DNA from: Candidatus Bathyarchaeota archaeon
GTDB lineage: Archaea; Thermoproteota; Bathyarchaeia; Bathyarchaeales; Bathycorpusculaceae
NCBI GenBank assembly: GCA_030668645.1
Contig: DAOVFC010000042.1
Span: 1 to 5,193, forward strand
DNA length: 5,193 bases
Direction: 5' to 3'
Shown: piece after piece, positions 1 to 5,193 of the stretch
Position numbering within the stretch: position 1 is the first letter of the stretch
How the letters are laid out: each line of letters begins with the position of its first letter
Notes under the pieces: model-generated
What the model was told of the DNA's origin: nothing
The model's database searches: none
What the model saw: the letters and a program-made list of their open reading frames with translations, nothing else
Position numbers and translations under genes: made by a program

Positions 1-146
1 AGCAAGTTGTTATTCCTTGCATATTCTATGACATCTTTGTCTTTTGCTCCTTGTAATCCTGCATCTTGGACGGTTAGCACATCCCATCCAAGAATTTCAA
101 AGTATTCTTTTAGTCCTGCGTACATTTCATCAAGCAGAAGCTTCAA
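1..146 (-). CDS. DUF5615 PIN-like domain protein, N-terminal 48 residues (runs off left edge)
   Basis: The minus strand reads MKLLLDEMYAGLKEYFEI..., then GWDVLTVQDAGLQGAKDKDVIEYA, and continues past the window edge without a stop. This matches the start of DUF5615 (Mut7-C/PIN-like) proteins: a first strand ending in the acidic pair D6-E7, an amphipathic helix, a 'GWDV' strand, then the conserved Asp (D36) ahead of the 'VIEYA' helix. The family is usually about 110-120 residues, with a later 'T.D.DF' motif that would lie outside the window. Family members are predicted Mg-dependent RNases, often toxins paired with DUF433 antitoxins. No antitoxin gene lies upstream here, because only non-coding DNA separates it from tgtA. 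The start is a TTG at 146, chosen because GAGGTG sits 7 nt ahead; a second in-frame TTG at 149 is too close to that site. Family call from the motif pattern only; toxin activity is inference. Confidence 0.75.
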   Translation of the reverse strand, partial: MKLLLDEMYAGLKEYFEILGWDVLTVQDAGLQGAKDKDVIEYARNNNL

Positions 147-153
147 CAATGTT

Positions 154-159
154 CACCTC
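154..159 (-). promoter_or_regulatory. Ribosome binding site of the DUF5615 gene
   Basis: The minus strand reads GAGGTGA here, a close match to the anti-Shine-Dalgarno end of archaeal 16S rRNA. It lies 7 nt before the TTG at 146 and decides that start, since no ATG is available until residue 8, inside the first conserved strand/helix. Confidence 0.65.
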
Positions 160-220
160 ATTGCATTTTAACCTTGAACCATCCGCCTATTTAGAGGCTT
201 CTTTACGGGTTCTGTAGCGT

Positions 221-231
221 GCATATATTAA
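221..231 (-). promoter_or_regulatory. TATA box for the DUF5615 gene
   Basis: On the minus strand the sequence is TTAATATATGC, an archaeal TATA-like element. Transcription would be expected about 25 nt downstream, near 197-200, giving a leader of about 50 nt that contains the GAGGTG ribosome binding site. A second, weaker AT-rich element (CTAAATAG, about 188-195 on the minus strand) could give a shorter leader instead. Assignment is by position and composition only. Confidence 0.45.
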
Positions 232-241
232 TGAACATTTC

Positions 242-250
242 TTTATATGC
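242..250 (+). promoter_or_regulatory. TATA box for the tgtA-PHP operon
   Basis: TTTATATGC lies about 35-40 nt before the tgtA ATG. With the usual archaeal spacing of about 25 nt, transcription would start near 270-275, leaving a leader of only about 10 nt, so the tgtA mRNA may be almost leaderless. The only ribosome-binding-like bases are a weak AAGG at 271-274. TATATTAA at 224-231 is an alternative box that would give a leader of about 30 nt. Confidence 0.5.
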
Positions 251-281
251 GTGTTTGGCTGATTTTGTTTAAGGCTTAACG

Positions 282-1913
282 ATGACGTTTGAAGTAAAAG
301 AAAGAGACTTACTCGCAAGAATAGGAAGACTTAAAACGAAAAGCGGCACCGTTGAAACGCCTCTTCTCTTTCCGGTGATAAACCCAGCCGTGCAGCCTGT
401 GCCTCCTAGAAGAATTCGTGAAGAATTCGGCTTCGATGCTTTAATAACCAACGCATACATACTGAAGAAACGCTTCCAGAACCAGCCAGCAGAAAAAGGC
501 TTACACAAGTTTTTGGGCTTCGATGGAGTAATAATGACTGATTCGGGCGCATATCAAATCCTTGTTTACGGAGACATAGAAACAACTCCGGAGGAAATCG
601 TGAACTATCAAGAGCAAACAGACACGGACATAGCCACGATTTTAGATTTACCAACGGGCTGGAGGGTCTCAAGAAGGTATGCGGAACACACCGTGAACGA
701 AACGTTGAAGAGAGCCAAGCAACTCTTAAAAACAAAAATCCGGGATGACATCCTCTGGGTAGGTCCTGTTCAGGGAGGCCAATACCTAGACCTCATAGCC
801 AAATCCGCCGCCGAAATGAGAAAGTTGCCTTTTCAGATACACGCTTTGGGAAGCCCAACCGCTGTTATGGAACAGTATCGGTTTGACGTTTTGGTTGACA
901 TGATAATGGCTGCCAAGATGAACCTGCCTCTTGAGAGACCGCTCCACCTCTTCGGGGCGGGACACCCGTTCATGTTCGCCTTAGCCGTAGCCCTCGGATG
1001 CGACCTCTTCGACTCAGCAGCCTACGCCATATACGCCAGAGAAAACCGTTACATGACAGAGTACGGCACGTCAAGATTGAAAGAGCTTGAGTATTTTCCG
1101 TGCATGTGTCCAAGATGCTCAAAAGCAAACCCGAAAGAGGTTTTGGAAATGCCTAAGGAAGATAGAGAAGCCTTTCTCGCCGAGCATAACCTTTACGCGT
1201 GTCTCTCCGAGCTGAGACGCATAAAACAAGCCATAAAAAACGGAAGACTCTGGGAACACCTAGAACTGAGAGCACACGGGCACCCCGCCCTGCTCCAAGC
1301 CCTGAAAAGGCTAAAGAACTATGAAGACTTCATCGAAAAACACAGCCCAACAACGAAAAAGAGCGGAATATTCTTCTTCAACTCCATCGGGCTTATCAGA
1401 CCGGAAGTCGTCAGACACAGAAAAAGACTTTCTGAGCGATACACTCCATCCCCTGAAGTAAAAATCCTCCTGCTCATACCCCAAACCCAAACAAAACCAT
1501 ATCACAAATCAAAAGAGTTCAAAGAAGTTGCAAAACTGCTCAGAACAAGATTCAAGAACCGCCTAAACGAAGTTCACGCATGCTTTTACGTTGCTCCATT
1601 CGGCATAGTCCCAACAGAGCTTGATGAAGTTTATCCTCTTTCCCAGCATGAAACGGCTCTTCCGCTGGACAGAGAAACGATAGAGTACGTTGCAACCCAA
1701 ACAGCGGACTACATCAACCACACAAACTACAACACAGTTTTACTTCTTCACAGCCCAGAGAACTGGAACAACACTGTCCTTAACATATGCCGAAAAGCTT
1801 GCTTAAGAAAAAACATCAAGTTTAAGTATCTTAACGCCAAACAGAAACAAAACAAACCCATGTTAAACAGACTTGAGAAAGTTCTGCGACGAATACTGAG
1901 CGAACAACCTTGA
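282..1913 (+). CDS. tgtA: Archaeal tRNA-guanine(15) transglycosylase (archaeosine pathway), lacking a PUA domain
   Basis: This enzyme exchanges guanine at position 15 of the tRNA D-loop for preQ0, the first tRNA-level step to archaeosine. The 543-residue protein has an N-terminal TIM-barrel catalytic domain (about 1-345). Visible motifs are TDSGAYQ (86-92, with D87 the general base), DLPTGW (122-127), GPVQGG (161-166), HALGSP (187-192) and FDSAAY (243-248, with D244 the expected nucleophile). The zinc site is CxCxxC (C274, C276, C279) plus H302 in AEHNLY. Residues about 360-520 form the archaeal C-terminal region (RPEVVRH at 373-379; PFGIVPTELDEVYPLSQHE at 439-457), related to the DUF5591-type segment also found in archaeosine synthase. 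The protein stops at 543 with no PUA domain, which many archaeal homologues carry at the C-terminus. The ATG at 282 gives the normal family start (MTFEVKERDL...), and an in-frame stop at 270-272 rules out a longer form. It overlaps the next gene by 4 nt. Confidence 0.95.
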   Translation: MTFEVKERDLLARIGRLKTKSGTVETPLLFPVINPAVQPVPPRRIREEFGFDALITNAYILKKRFQNQPAEKGLHKFLGFDGVIMTDSGAYQILVYGDIETTPEEIVNYQEQTDTDIATILDLPTGWRVSRRYAEHTVNETLKRAKQLLKTKIRDDILWVGPVQGGQYLDLIAKSAAEMRKLPFQIHALGSPTAVMEQYRFDVLVDMIMAAKMNLPLERPLHLFGAGHPFMFALAVALGCDLFDSAAYAIYARENRYMTEYGTSRLKELEYFPCMCPRCSKANPKEVLEMPKEDREAFLAEHNLYACLSELRRIKQAIKNGRLWEHLELRAHGHPALLQALKRLKNYEDFIEKHSPTTKKSGIFFFNSIGLIRPEVVRHRKRLSERYTPSPEVKILLLIPQTQTKPYHKSKEFKEVAKLLRTRFKNRLNEVHACFYVAPFGIVPTELDEVYPLSQHETALPLDRETIEYVATQTADYINHTNYNTVLLLHSPENWNNTVLNICRKACLRKNIKFKYLNAKQKQNKPMLNRLEKVLRRILSEQP

Positions 1914-2512
1914 TAAAAGTTGATCTGCACGTTCACACGATGTACTCGTTCGACGCCTCAACCCGCCCAAAAACCATAGTGAACCAGCTCTACGCACATC
2001 CGTTCATCAAAGCCGTAGCGATAACAGACCACAACACCATCAAAGGCTATCACAAAGTGTGCGAACTAGCCTCCGCATACGAGGACATCCTGATAATCCC
2101 AGGAGTCGAGCTAAGCACGGCTGAAGGCGACCTCATAATCCTAGGCACAGCGGAACTGCCACCTAGACCATGGACCGTGGAAAACGCGATCGACTTCACA
2201 AAAGAAGGAGACGGTTTGACCGTCGTCCCTCATCCTTATAGAGCCTACGGTTTAGGCGACTCAACTAGAAACCACGATGTGGACGCCATAGAGATCTTAA
2301 ACGGCTTAACAAGTCACGTGTGCAACAGAATGGCTGAAGAACTGGCGGAAAAAATGAACCTGCCAGGTGTCGCCGGAAGCGACGCGCACACACCCGACCA
2401 GCTGTGGACCGCCTACACTGAAGTGCAAGCCTCTCAAGACATGGACGAGGTCTTGAAGGCTATAAAGAAGGGGCTGGTCAGAGTCGCCTCAACGGAAAAG
2501 TTTCGCCGATAG
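1910..2512 (+). CDS. PHP-domain metal-dependent phosphoesterase
   Basis: This is a compact 200-residue PHP-family hydrolase, a cytoplasmic enzyme that binds two or three metal ions and cleaves phosphoester bonds. The metal ligands are all visible: HxH in DLHVHT (H7, H9), DH in ITDHNT (D40, H41), E67 in PGVELS, H108 in VVPHPY, and DxH in GSDAHT (D158, H160). The region after about residue 105 resembles the PHP-associated C-terminal segment. The substrate cannot be read from the sequence: PHP proteins include histidinol-phosphate phosphatases, nucleotide and oligonucleotide phosphatases and polymerase-linked nucleases. It is shorter than the roughly 280-residue TrpH/YciV type. The start is a TTG whose first bases overlap the tgtA stop (TTGA); the HxH motif at residues 7-9 leaves no alternative, since the next Met is residue 11. 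No clear ribosome binding site precedes it, so translation is probably coupled to tgtA. Confidence 0.9.
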   Translation: MIKVDLHVHTMYSFDASTRPKTIVNQLYAHPFIKAVAITDHNTIKGYHKVCELASAYEDILIIPGVELSTAEGDLIILGTAELPPRPWTVENAIDFTKEGDGLTVVPHPYRAYGLGDSTRNHDVDAIEILNGLTSHVCNRMAEELAEKMNLPGVAGSDAHTPDQLWTAYTEVQASQDMDEVLKAIKKGLVRVASTEKFRR

Positions 2513-2518
2513 TGCTTA

Positions 2519-2542
2519 CCCCCCCTCCCCTCCCCCCGTTTT
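2519..2542 (+). other. C-tract followed by TTTT after the PHP gene; G-quadruplex-capable on the minus strand
   Basis: Starting 7 nt after the PHP stop codon are C7-T-C4-T-C6, then G and four T. The minus strand therefore has runs of 6, 4 and 7 G separated by single A, enough for a four-tract G-quadruplex if the G7 run is split. The following TTTT could serve as a weak archaeal terminator, which needs only U-rich RNA, but the run is short. Its place at the end of the tgtA-PHP operon fits a 3'-end or transcription-pausing role. That role is inferred. Confidence 0.5.
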
Positions 2543-2619
2543 CAACAGCTCAACCGCACTCTATTTGTAGCCTCATTCTAACATCTCAGAGATCAGATCT
2601 AAAGTGAGTCTTCTAAATC

Positions 2620-2636
2620 TTTCAGCTTCCCTGAAA
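2620..2636 (+). repeat. Small inverted repeat, 6-bp stem with 5-nt loop
   Basis: TTTCAG, then CTTCC, then CTGAAA form a perfect 6-bp stem with a 5-nt loop in the non-coding gap. No T-run follows, so it is not a typical terminator. It lies about 70 bp before the TATA box of the next operon. Stems of this size can occur by chance. Confidence 0.35.
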
Positions 2637-2653
2637 AGGCAAACTTAGATGTC

Positions 2654-2668
2654 TTTTGTGTCACAAAA
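2654..2668 (+). promoter_or_regulatory. Perfect palindrome, candidate operator upstream of the RNase operon
   Basis: TTTTGTG-T-CACAAAA is a perfect 7-bp inverted repeat around one central base. It ends 36 bp before the TATA box of the beta-CASP RNase gene, a typical position for an archaeal activator or a regulator acting near the promoter. The short symmetric form fits binding by a homodimeric helix-turn-helix protein (for example of the Lrp or MarR/ArsR type). No regulator gene is visible in the window, so the role is inference. Confidence 0.4.
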
Positions 2669-2704
2669 CTACGATCCAGCGAGATTGCGGGGAGTCGCCT
2701 GCGG

Positions 2705-2716
2705 TATATATTTAAA
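2705..2716 (+). promoter_or_regulatory. Strong TATA box for the RNase-amzA-protease operon
   Basis: TATATATTTAAA is the clearest archaeal TATA element in the window. Initiation about 25 nt downstream would fall near 2735-2742, giving a leader of roughly 20 nt before the ATG at 2760. The purine-rich AAAAGAG directly before that ATG is a weak ribosome binding site at best. The rest of the 2513-2759 gap holds the C-tract, hairpin and palindrome listed separately. I see no RNA gene or credible small ORF in it. Confidence 0.6.
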
Positions 2717-2759
2717 GGGCTGAAGGCACGATTAACCAAGCATCAGCGGATGAAAAGAG

Positions 2760-4025
2760 ATGACTCCATTAGAAATCAGGTTTCTCGGCGGTGCGCACGA
2801 AGTCGGAAGAGCAGCAATAGCCGTCAAAAGTGGAAAAACACAGGTTTTACTCGACTACGGGGTTATGCTAAACCATGAACCAGGATTTCCGATGCACATA
2901 CCGCCAAAAGAAGTTGACGCAGTAATCTTAACCCACAGCCATCTCGACCACTCAGGGGCAATCCCAATCTTTTACATCCATGGGAAAAAAACACTTTACG
3001 CAAACAAACTGACTTTAGAATTGAGCCAGTTACTAATTTCAGATTTCATACATCTCTCCAGCTATTACCTGCCGTTTGAATACCTCGAACTGGAGTCTAT
3101 GATGAGAAGCAGCAAGCATGTAGACTTCAACGTTGAACAAAAATTCGGGGATATCACGTTTCAGCTTTTGAATGCTGGACACATACCTGGAAGCGCACAA
3201 ATTCTGATAGAAGCGGAAGGAAAAAGGCTGCTCTACACAGGCGACTTCAACACAACAGACACGAGACTCTTGGAAGGCGCAAAAATGGAATGCAGCGACT
3301 TAGACGCCGTGATAATAGAAAGCACCTACGCAGACGAGGAGCATACAAACCGCTTAGAGCTTGAAAAACGTTTTGTAGACGGGCTCACGGAAGTCGTGGA
3401 GAAGGGTGGCACCGCTCTCGTTCCAGCCTTCGGCGTCGGAAGATCACAGGAGATCGCATGCGTCTTGGCAGCACATCACTTCGAGTACCCGACCGTGCTC
3501 GACGGGATGTGCCGTGAAGCAGCCAGAATAATGATGAGCTATAAACAGTTTCTGCAAGATCCACAACTATTCACAAAAGCCCTGCACTCGGTTGACTGGG
3601 TTCAAGGCTGGCGAGACCGCAGAAAAGCGATCAAAAAGCCAGGTGTGATAATCTCGACGGCAGGCATGCTCAAAGGCGGCCCCGCCGCGTTCTACATATC
3701 CAAAATCGGAAAAAAAGCACACAACGCCGTCTTCTTGGTCAGCTACCAGATTCCGGGCACGCCTGGAAGAGAGCTGCTGGAAAAGGGCGTATGCGTCATC
3801 GATGGCAAGGTGAGAAAGGTTAAGGCTCAGGTTGAACACTTCGATTTCTCATCACACTGTGATGCTAGCGATCTGAAGGAAGTCGTGAAAAAATTGAGCG
3901 GAAAACCAAAGGTTTACGTGGTTCACGGTGCGGAAGGAAACTGTAAACGCTTCGCGAAATGGATAGGGAAGGAGGCAGGTTTGGAAGCCGTCGCACCCAA
4001 GACCGGAGACACCCTCAAAGTTTAG
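2760..4025 (+). CDS. Metallo-beta-lactamase/beta-CASP ribonuclease (aCPSF2 / RNase J-like)
   Basis: This is a 421-residue zinc-dependent RNA nuclease with a metallo-beta-lactamase fold and inserted beta-CASP domain, expected in cytoplasmic RNA decay or processing. MBL motifs are D32 (LLDYG), THSHLDH (58-64, the HxHxDH zinc signature), H141 (AGHIPGS) and D162 (TGDFN). Beta-CASP motifs are A, E187 (IIESTY); B, H366 (FSSHCDAS); and C, H389 (VVHGAEG). A His at motif C is typical of RNA-acting members; DNA-acting ones usually carry Val. STAGMLKGGPA (299-309) and YQIPGTPGR (329-337) are also typical. There is no N-terminal KH extension, so it is not aCPSF1, and the length fits the aCPSF2 group, whose studied Sulfolobus member is a 5'-3' exoribonuclease. 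A bacterial-type RNase J is less likely because the longer C-terminal domain is missing. It has its own promoter, and only 10 nt separate it from amzA. Confidence 0.92.
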   Translation: MTPLEIRFLGGAHEVGRAAIAVKSGKTQVLLDYGVMLNHEPGFPMHIPPKEVDAVILTHSHLDHSGAIPIFYIHGKKTLYANKLTLELSQLLISDFIHLSSYYLPFEYLELESMMRSSKHVDFNVEQKFGDITFQLLNAGHIPGSAQILIEAEGKRLLYTGDFNTTDTRLLEGAKMECSDLDAVIIESTYADEEHTNRLELEKRFVDGLTEVVEKGGTALVPAFGVGRSQEIACVLAAHHFEYPTVLDGMCREAARIMMSYKQFLQDPQLFTKALHSVDWVQGWRDRRKAIKKPGVIISTAGMLKGGPAAFYISKIGKKAHNAVFLVSYQIPGTPGRELLEKGVCVIDGKVRKVKAQVEHFDFSSHCDASDLKEVVKKLSGKPKVYVVHGAEGNCKRFAKWIGKEAGLEAVAPKTGDTLKV

Positions 4026-4035
4026 GACGTGTCAA

Positions 4036-4578
4036 ATGAATATCGGAATCTTACGCATCGGACAGACAGATTCCTACGCGATAAGCAGAGTTCAAGAAGC
4101 GCTAAACACTATTTTTCCCAGAACAACATGCACACCTATCGCTCAGACATTGCCGATACCGGAAGAAGCCCTCAACGAGAGGAGACAGCAACACAACTCA
4201 AGCATTATATTGAGCAAAATCCAGAGCTACGCCGACAAACAGAAATCCTTGAACCGAATCTTAGGAATCGTGGATGTCGACATCTTCGTTCCGAACTTGA
4301 ACTTCGTTTTCGGAGAAGCGGAATGCCCTGGAAAAGCAGCGTTGATATCTTTATGGAGGCTTAGACCGGAATTCTACGGAAAAACCTCAAACAAAGAGTT
4401 GTTCGTTGAAAGAAGCACAAAGGAGGCGGTGCATGAAATCGGGCACACTTTGGGCTTGACGCATTGTCCTAACCCGTTCTGTGTTATGTTTTTCTCCAAT
4501 TCGATCTTCGAAACCGATAGAAAGCAAAGCTTATTCTGCGGCAAATGCTACTCAAAAGTTGACAAAATAATAGAATAG
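4036..4578 (+). CDS. amzA: Archaemetzincin, zinc metalloprotease (M54 family)
   Basis: This is a 180-residue soluble zinc peptidase of the archaemetzincin family, whose physiological substrates are unknown. The diagnostic C-terminal block is complete: HEIGHTLGLTHC (133-144), with zinc ligands H133, H137, H143 and catalytic E134. The structural zinc cysteines follow: C144, C149 (CX4C), C168 and C171 (CX2C). M151 is the likely Met-turn residue, close to the active site in sequence as is usual for archaemetzincins, and DRK (161-163) fits the family pattern. Length is normal and there is no signal peptide or membrane segment, so it is probably cytoplasmic. The ATG at 4036 gives the usual start (MNIGILRIG). 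A partial ribosome binding site, AGGA at 4024-4027, overlaps the preceding stop codon, 8 nt before the ATG. It lies between the RNase and the presenilin homologue with gaps of 10 and 16 nt, which implies one transcript. Confidence 0.93.
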   Translation: MNIGILRIGQTDSYAISRVQEALNTIFPRTTCTPIAQTLPIPEEALNERRQQHNSSIILSKIQSYADKQKSLNRILGIVDVDIFVPNLNFVFGEAECPGKAALISLWRLRPEFYGKTSNKELFVERSTKEAVHEIGHTLGLTHCPNPFCVMFFSNSIFETDRKQSLFCGKCYSKVDKIIE

Positions 4579-4583
4579 ACGAA

Positions 4584-4589
4584 GGGTGA
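4584..4589 (+). promoter_or_regulatory. Ribosome binding site of the intramembrane protease gene
   Basis: GGGTGA lies 5 nt before a TTG and matches the archaeal GGTGA consensus. It selects the TTG at 4595 over an in-frame GTG at 4586 that lies inside the site itself. It is one of the clearest ribosome binding sites in the window and suggests strong independent initiation within the operon. Confidence 0.6.
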
Positions 4590-4594
4590 AAGCT

Positions 4595-5193
4595 TTGAGC
4601 GGCAAGTTTAAGACTGAACTGACACATCTGACACCCATTTTAGCAAGTCTATTATTCGGCATGTTATGCGCTTTTCTAATTTTCACATCCTCACTTGAGC
4701 TTTACGAAGTCACCCCGTTCCCAGAGGATGTTTTCGGCTCTCTCGGCAACGCGTGTTATTTCGTCGCTCTCGTCGGAGTCGGAGCAACATTCTTATACTT
4801 GCTTTTGAAGCGAAGAAAACATAAAATAATCACCATTATTACAGGATTTGTCTTGACAACCGCGGTTTTCACACTTTCTCTCATCTACTTGTTCGCAGCA
4901 TTTTCAATGTTCACCATTCCACACATTGACGCCTTAACTCTAGTATCGTCTACGCTCATAACAGTCTTAGCCGACCTTGCGATTTTTCGAATAGGCGGCG
5001 TGGCTTGCAACTTGATTGTCCTGTGTTTGGGAGGTGCTTTAGGCGCATTCTTAGGCGCTTCAGTTCCTACTTTAAGCACGGTCTTAATTCTAAGCTTCTT
5101 AGCGGTTTACGATGTGTTTGCGGTTTATCGTGGACCCGTTGGAAAGATAGCTCGTAGCGGACTCGAACAGCTTCGTGGTTTAAGCTTCTCTTT
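4595..5193 (+). CDS. Presenilin/signal-peptide-peptidase family intramembrane aspartyl protease (partial, runs off right edge)
   Basis: The open frame from a TTG start gives 199 residues with no stop before the window ends. It is strongly hydrophobic, with six predicted membrane segments at about 13-31, 50-71, 79-104, 112-131, 136-157 and 159-178. The sixth carries VYDVFAVYRGPVGKIA (171-186), the YD motif with catalytic D173 followed by the GP pair typical of archaeal presenilin homologues (PSH). In this family YD lies in segment 6 and the second Asp in a GxGD motif of segment 7, followed by PAL; both should lie just beyond the right edge. These enzymes cut transmembrane helices within the cell membrane. 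The gene starts 16 nt after amzA. The start codon is chosen for the GGGTGA site just before it; the GTG at 4586 would add three residues. Family assignment rests on the YD motif and topology, since the second half is not visible. Confidence 0.82.
   Translation, partial: MSGKFKTELTHLTPILASLLFGMLCAFLIFTSSLELYEVTPFPEDVFGSLGNACYFVALVGVGATFLYLLLKRRKHKIITIITGFVLTTAVFTLSLIYLFAAFSMFTIPHIDALTLVSSTLITVLADLAIFRIGGVACNLIVLCLGGALGAFLGASVPTLSTVLILSFLAVYDVFAVYRGPVGKIARSGLEQLRGLSFS

Noticed and set aside
406..735. Minus-strand open frames inside tgtA (also 269-508, 1311-1505, 1748-1936)
   Set aside because: All lie antisense to a well-supported gene, with no recognisable domain and no ribosome binding site considered convincing.
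2513..2759. A tRNA, C/D-box sRNA or other structured RNA in the gap
   Set aside because: I found no cloverleaf, no RTGATGA/CTGA box pair on either strand, and only short hairpins.
2750..2878. A 42-codon frame from an ATG 10 nt upstream of the RNase start
   Set aside because: It is out of frame with the RNase, Arg/Ser/Lys-rich and motif-free; the RNase frame starts at the family's normal N-terminus.
3567..3839. Minus-strand 90-residue frame inside the beta-CASP RNase gene
   Set aside because: It is antisense to the conserved STAGML and YQIPGTPGR region, so its openness follows from the codon use of the real gene.
4029..4364. A 111-residue open frame on the plus strand overlapping the start of amzA
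   Set aside because: It lies in another frame of the archaemetzincin gene, has a low-complexity Arg/Ser/Glu-rich composition and no family motif, while the amzA frame has the full zinc signature.
4586..4597. GTG at 4586 as the start of the membrane protease
   Set aside because: It lies inside the GGGTGA ribosome binding site that fits the TTG at 4595, and has no site of its own; it would add only three residues.
4885..5079. Minus-strand 64-residue frame, Lys/Ala/Pro-rich
   Set aside because: It is the antisense shadow of the membrane segments of the presenilin homologue.
1..5193. CRISPR array, insertion sequence or phage genes
   Set aside because: There are no spaced direct repeats, terminal inverted repeats, transposase motifs or phage-type genes; all genes are conserved archaeal families apart from the DUF5615 fragment.

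Overview
The window is archaeal. It carries an archaeal-type tRNA-guanine transglycosylase (archaeosine pathway), an aCPSF2/RNase J-like beta-CASP ribonuclease, an archaemetzincin and an archaeal presenilin/signal-peptide-peptidase homologue. It also has TATA-box promoters with short leaders, TTG start codons and GGTGA-type ribosome binding sites. The gene set fits a Thermoproteota/Bathyarchaeia-like lineage, but that placement is an inference from gene types and not from any search.

Layout: (1) Positions 1-146, minus strand, hold the 5' part of a DUF5615 (PIN-like, toxin-type) gene that runs off the left edge. (2) A 135-bp divergent promoter region carries two identical TATA cores (TATATGC) facing opposite ways, one for each flanking gene. 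(3) Positions 282-2512, plus strand, are a two-gene operon: tgtA, with an intact catalytic domain but no C-terminal PUA domain, and a PHP-family metal-dependent phosphoesterase that starts on a TTG overlapping the tgtA stop. (4) Positions 2513-2759 are a 247-bp non-coding gap. It holds a C-tract (G-quadruplex-capable on the minus strand) just after the PHP stop, a small hairpin, a perfect 7-1-7 palindrome and a strong TATA box. (5) Positions 2760 to the right edge, plus strand, look like a tightly packed operon: beta-CASP RNase, archaemetzincin (amzA), and an intramembrane aspartyl protease cut off just after its YD catalytic motif.

How the genes may work together: the first operon joins a tRNA modification enzyme to a phosphoesterase of unknown substrate. 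The second puts an RNA nuclease ahead of two very different proteases, one soluble zinc enzyme of unknown substrate and one membrane-embedded. No clearly new defence or mobile system is visible. The most interesting points are the RNase/archaemetzincin/presenilin operon, the PUA-less TgtA coupled to a PHP gene, and the regulatory symmetry in the two intergenic regions.
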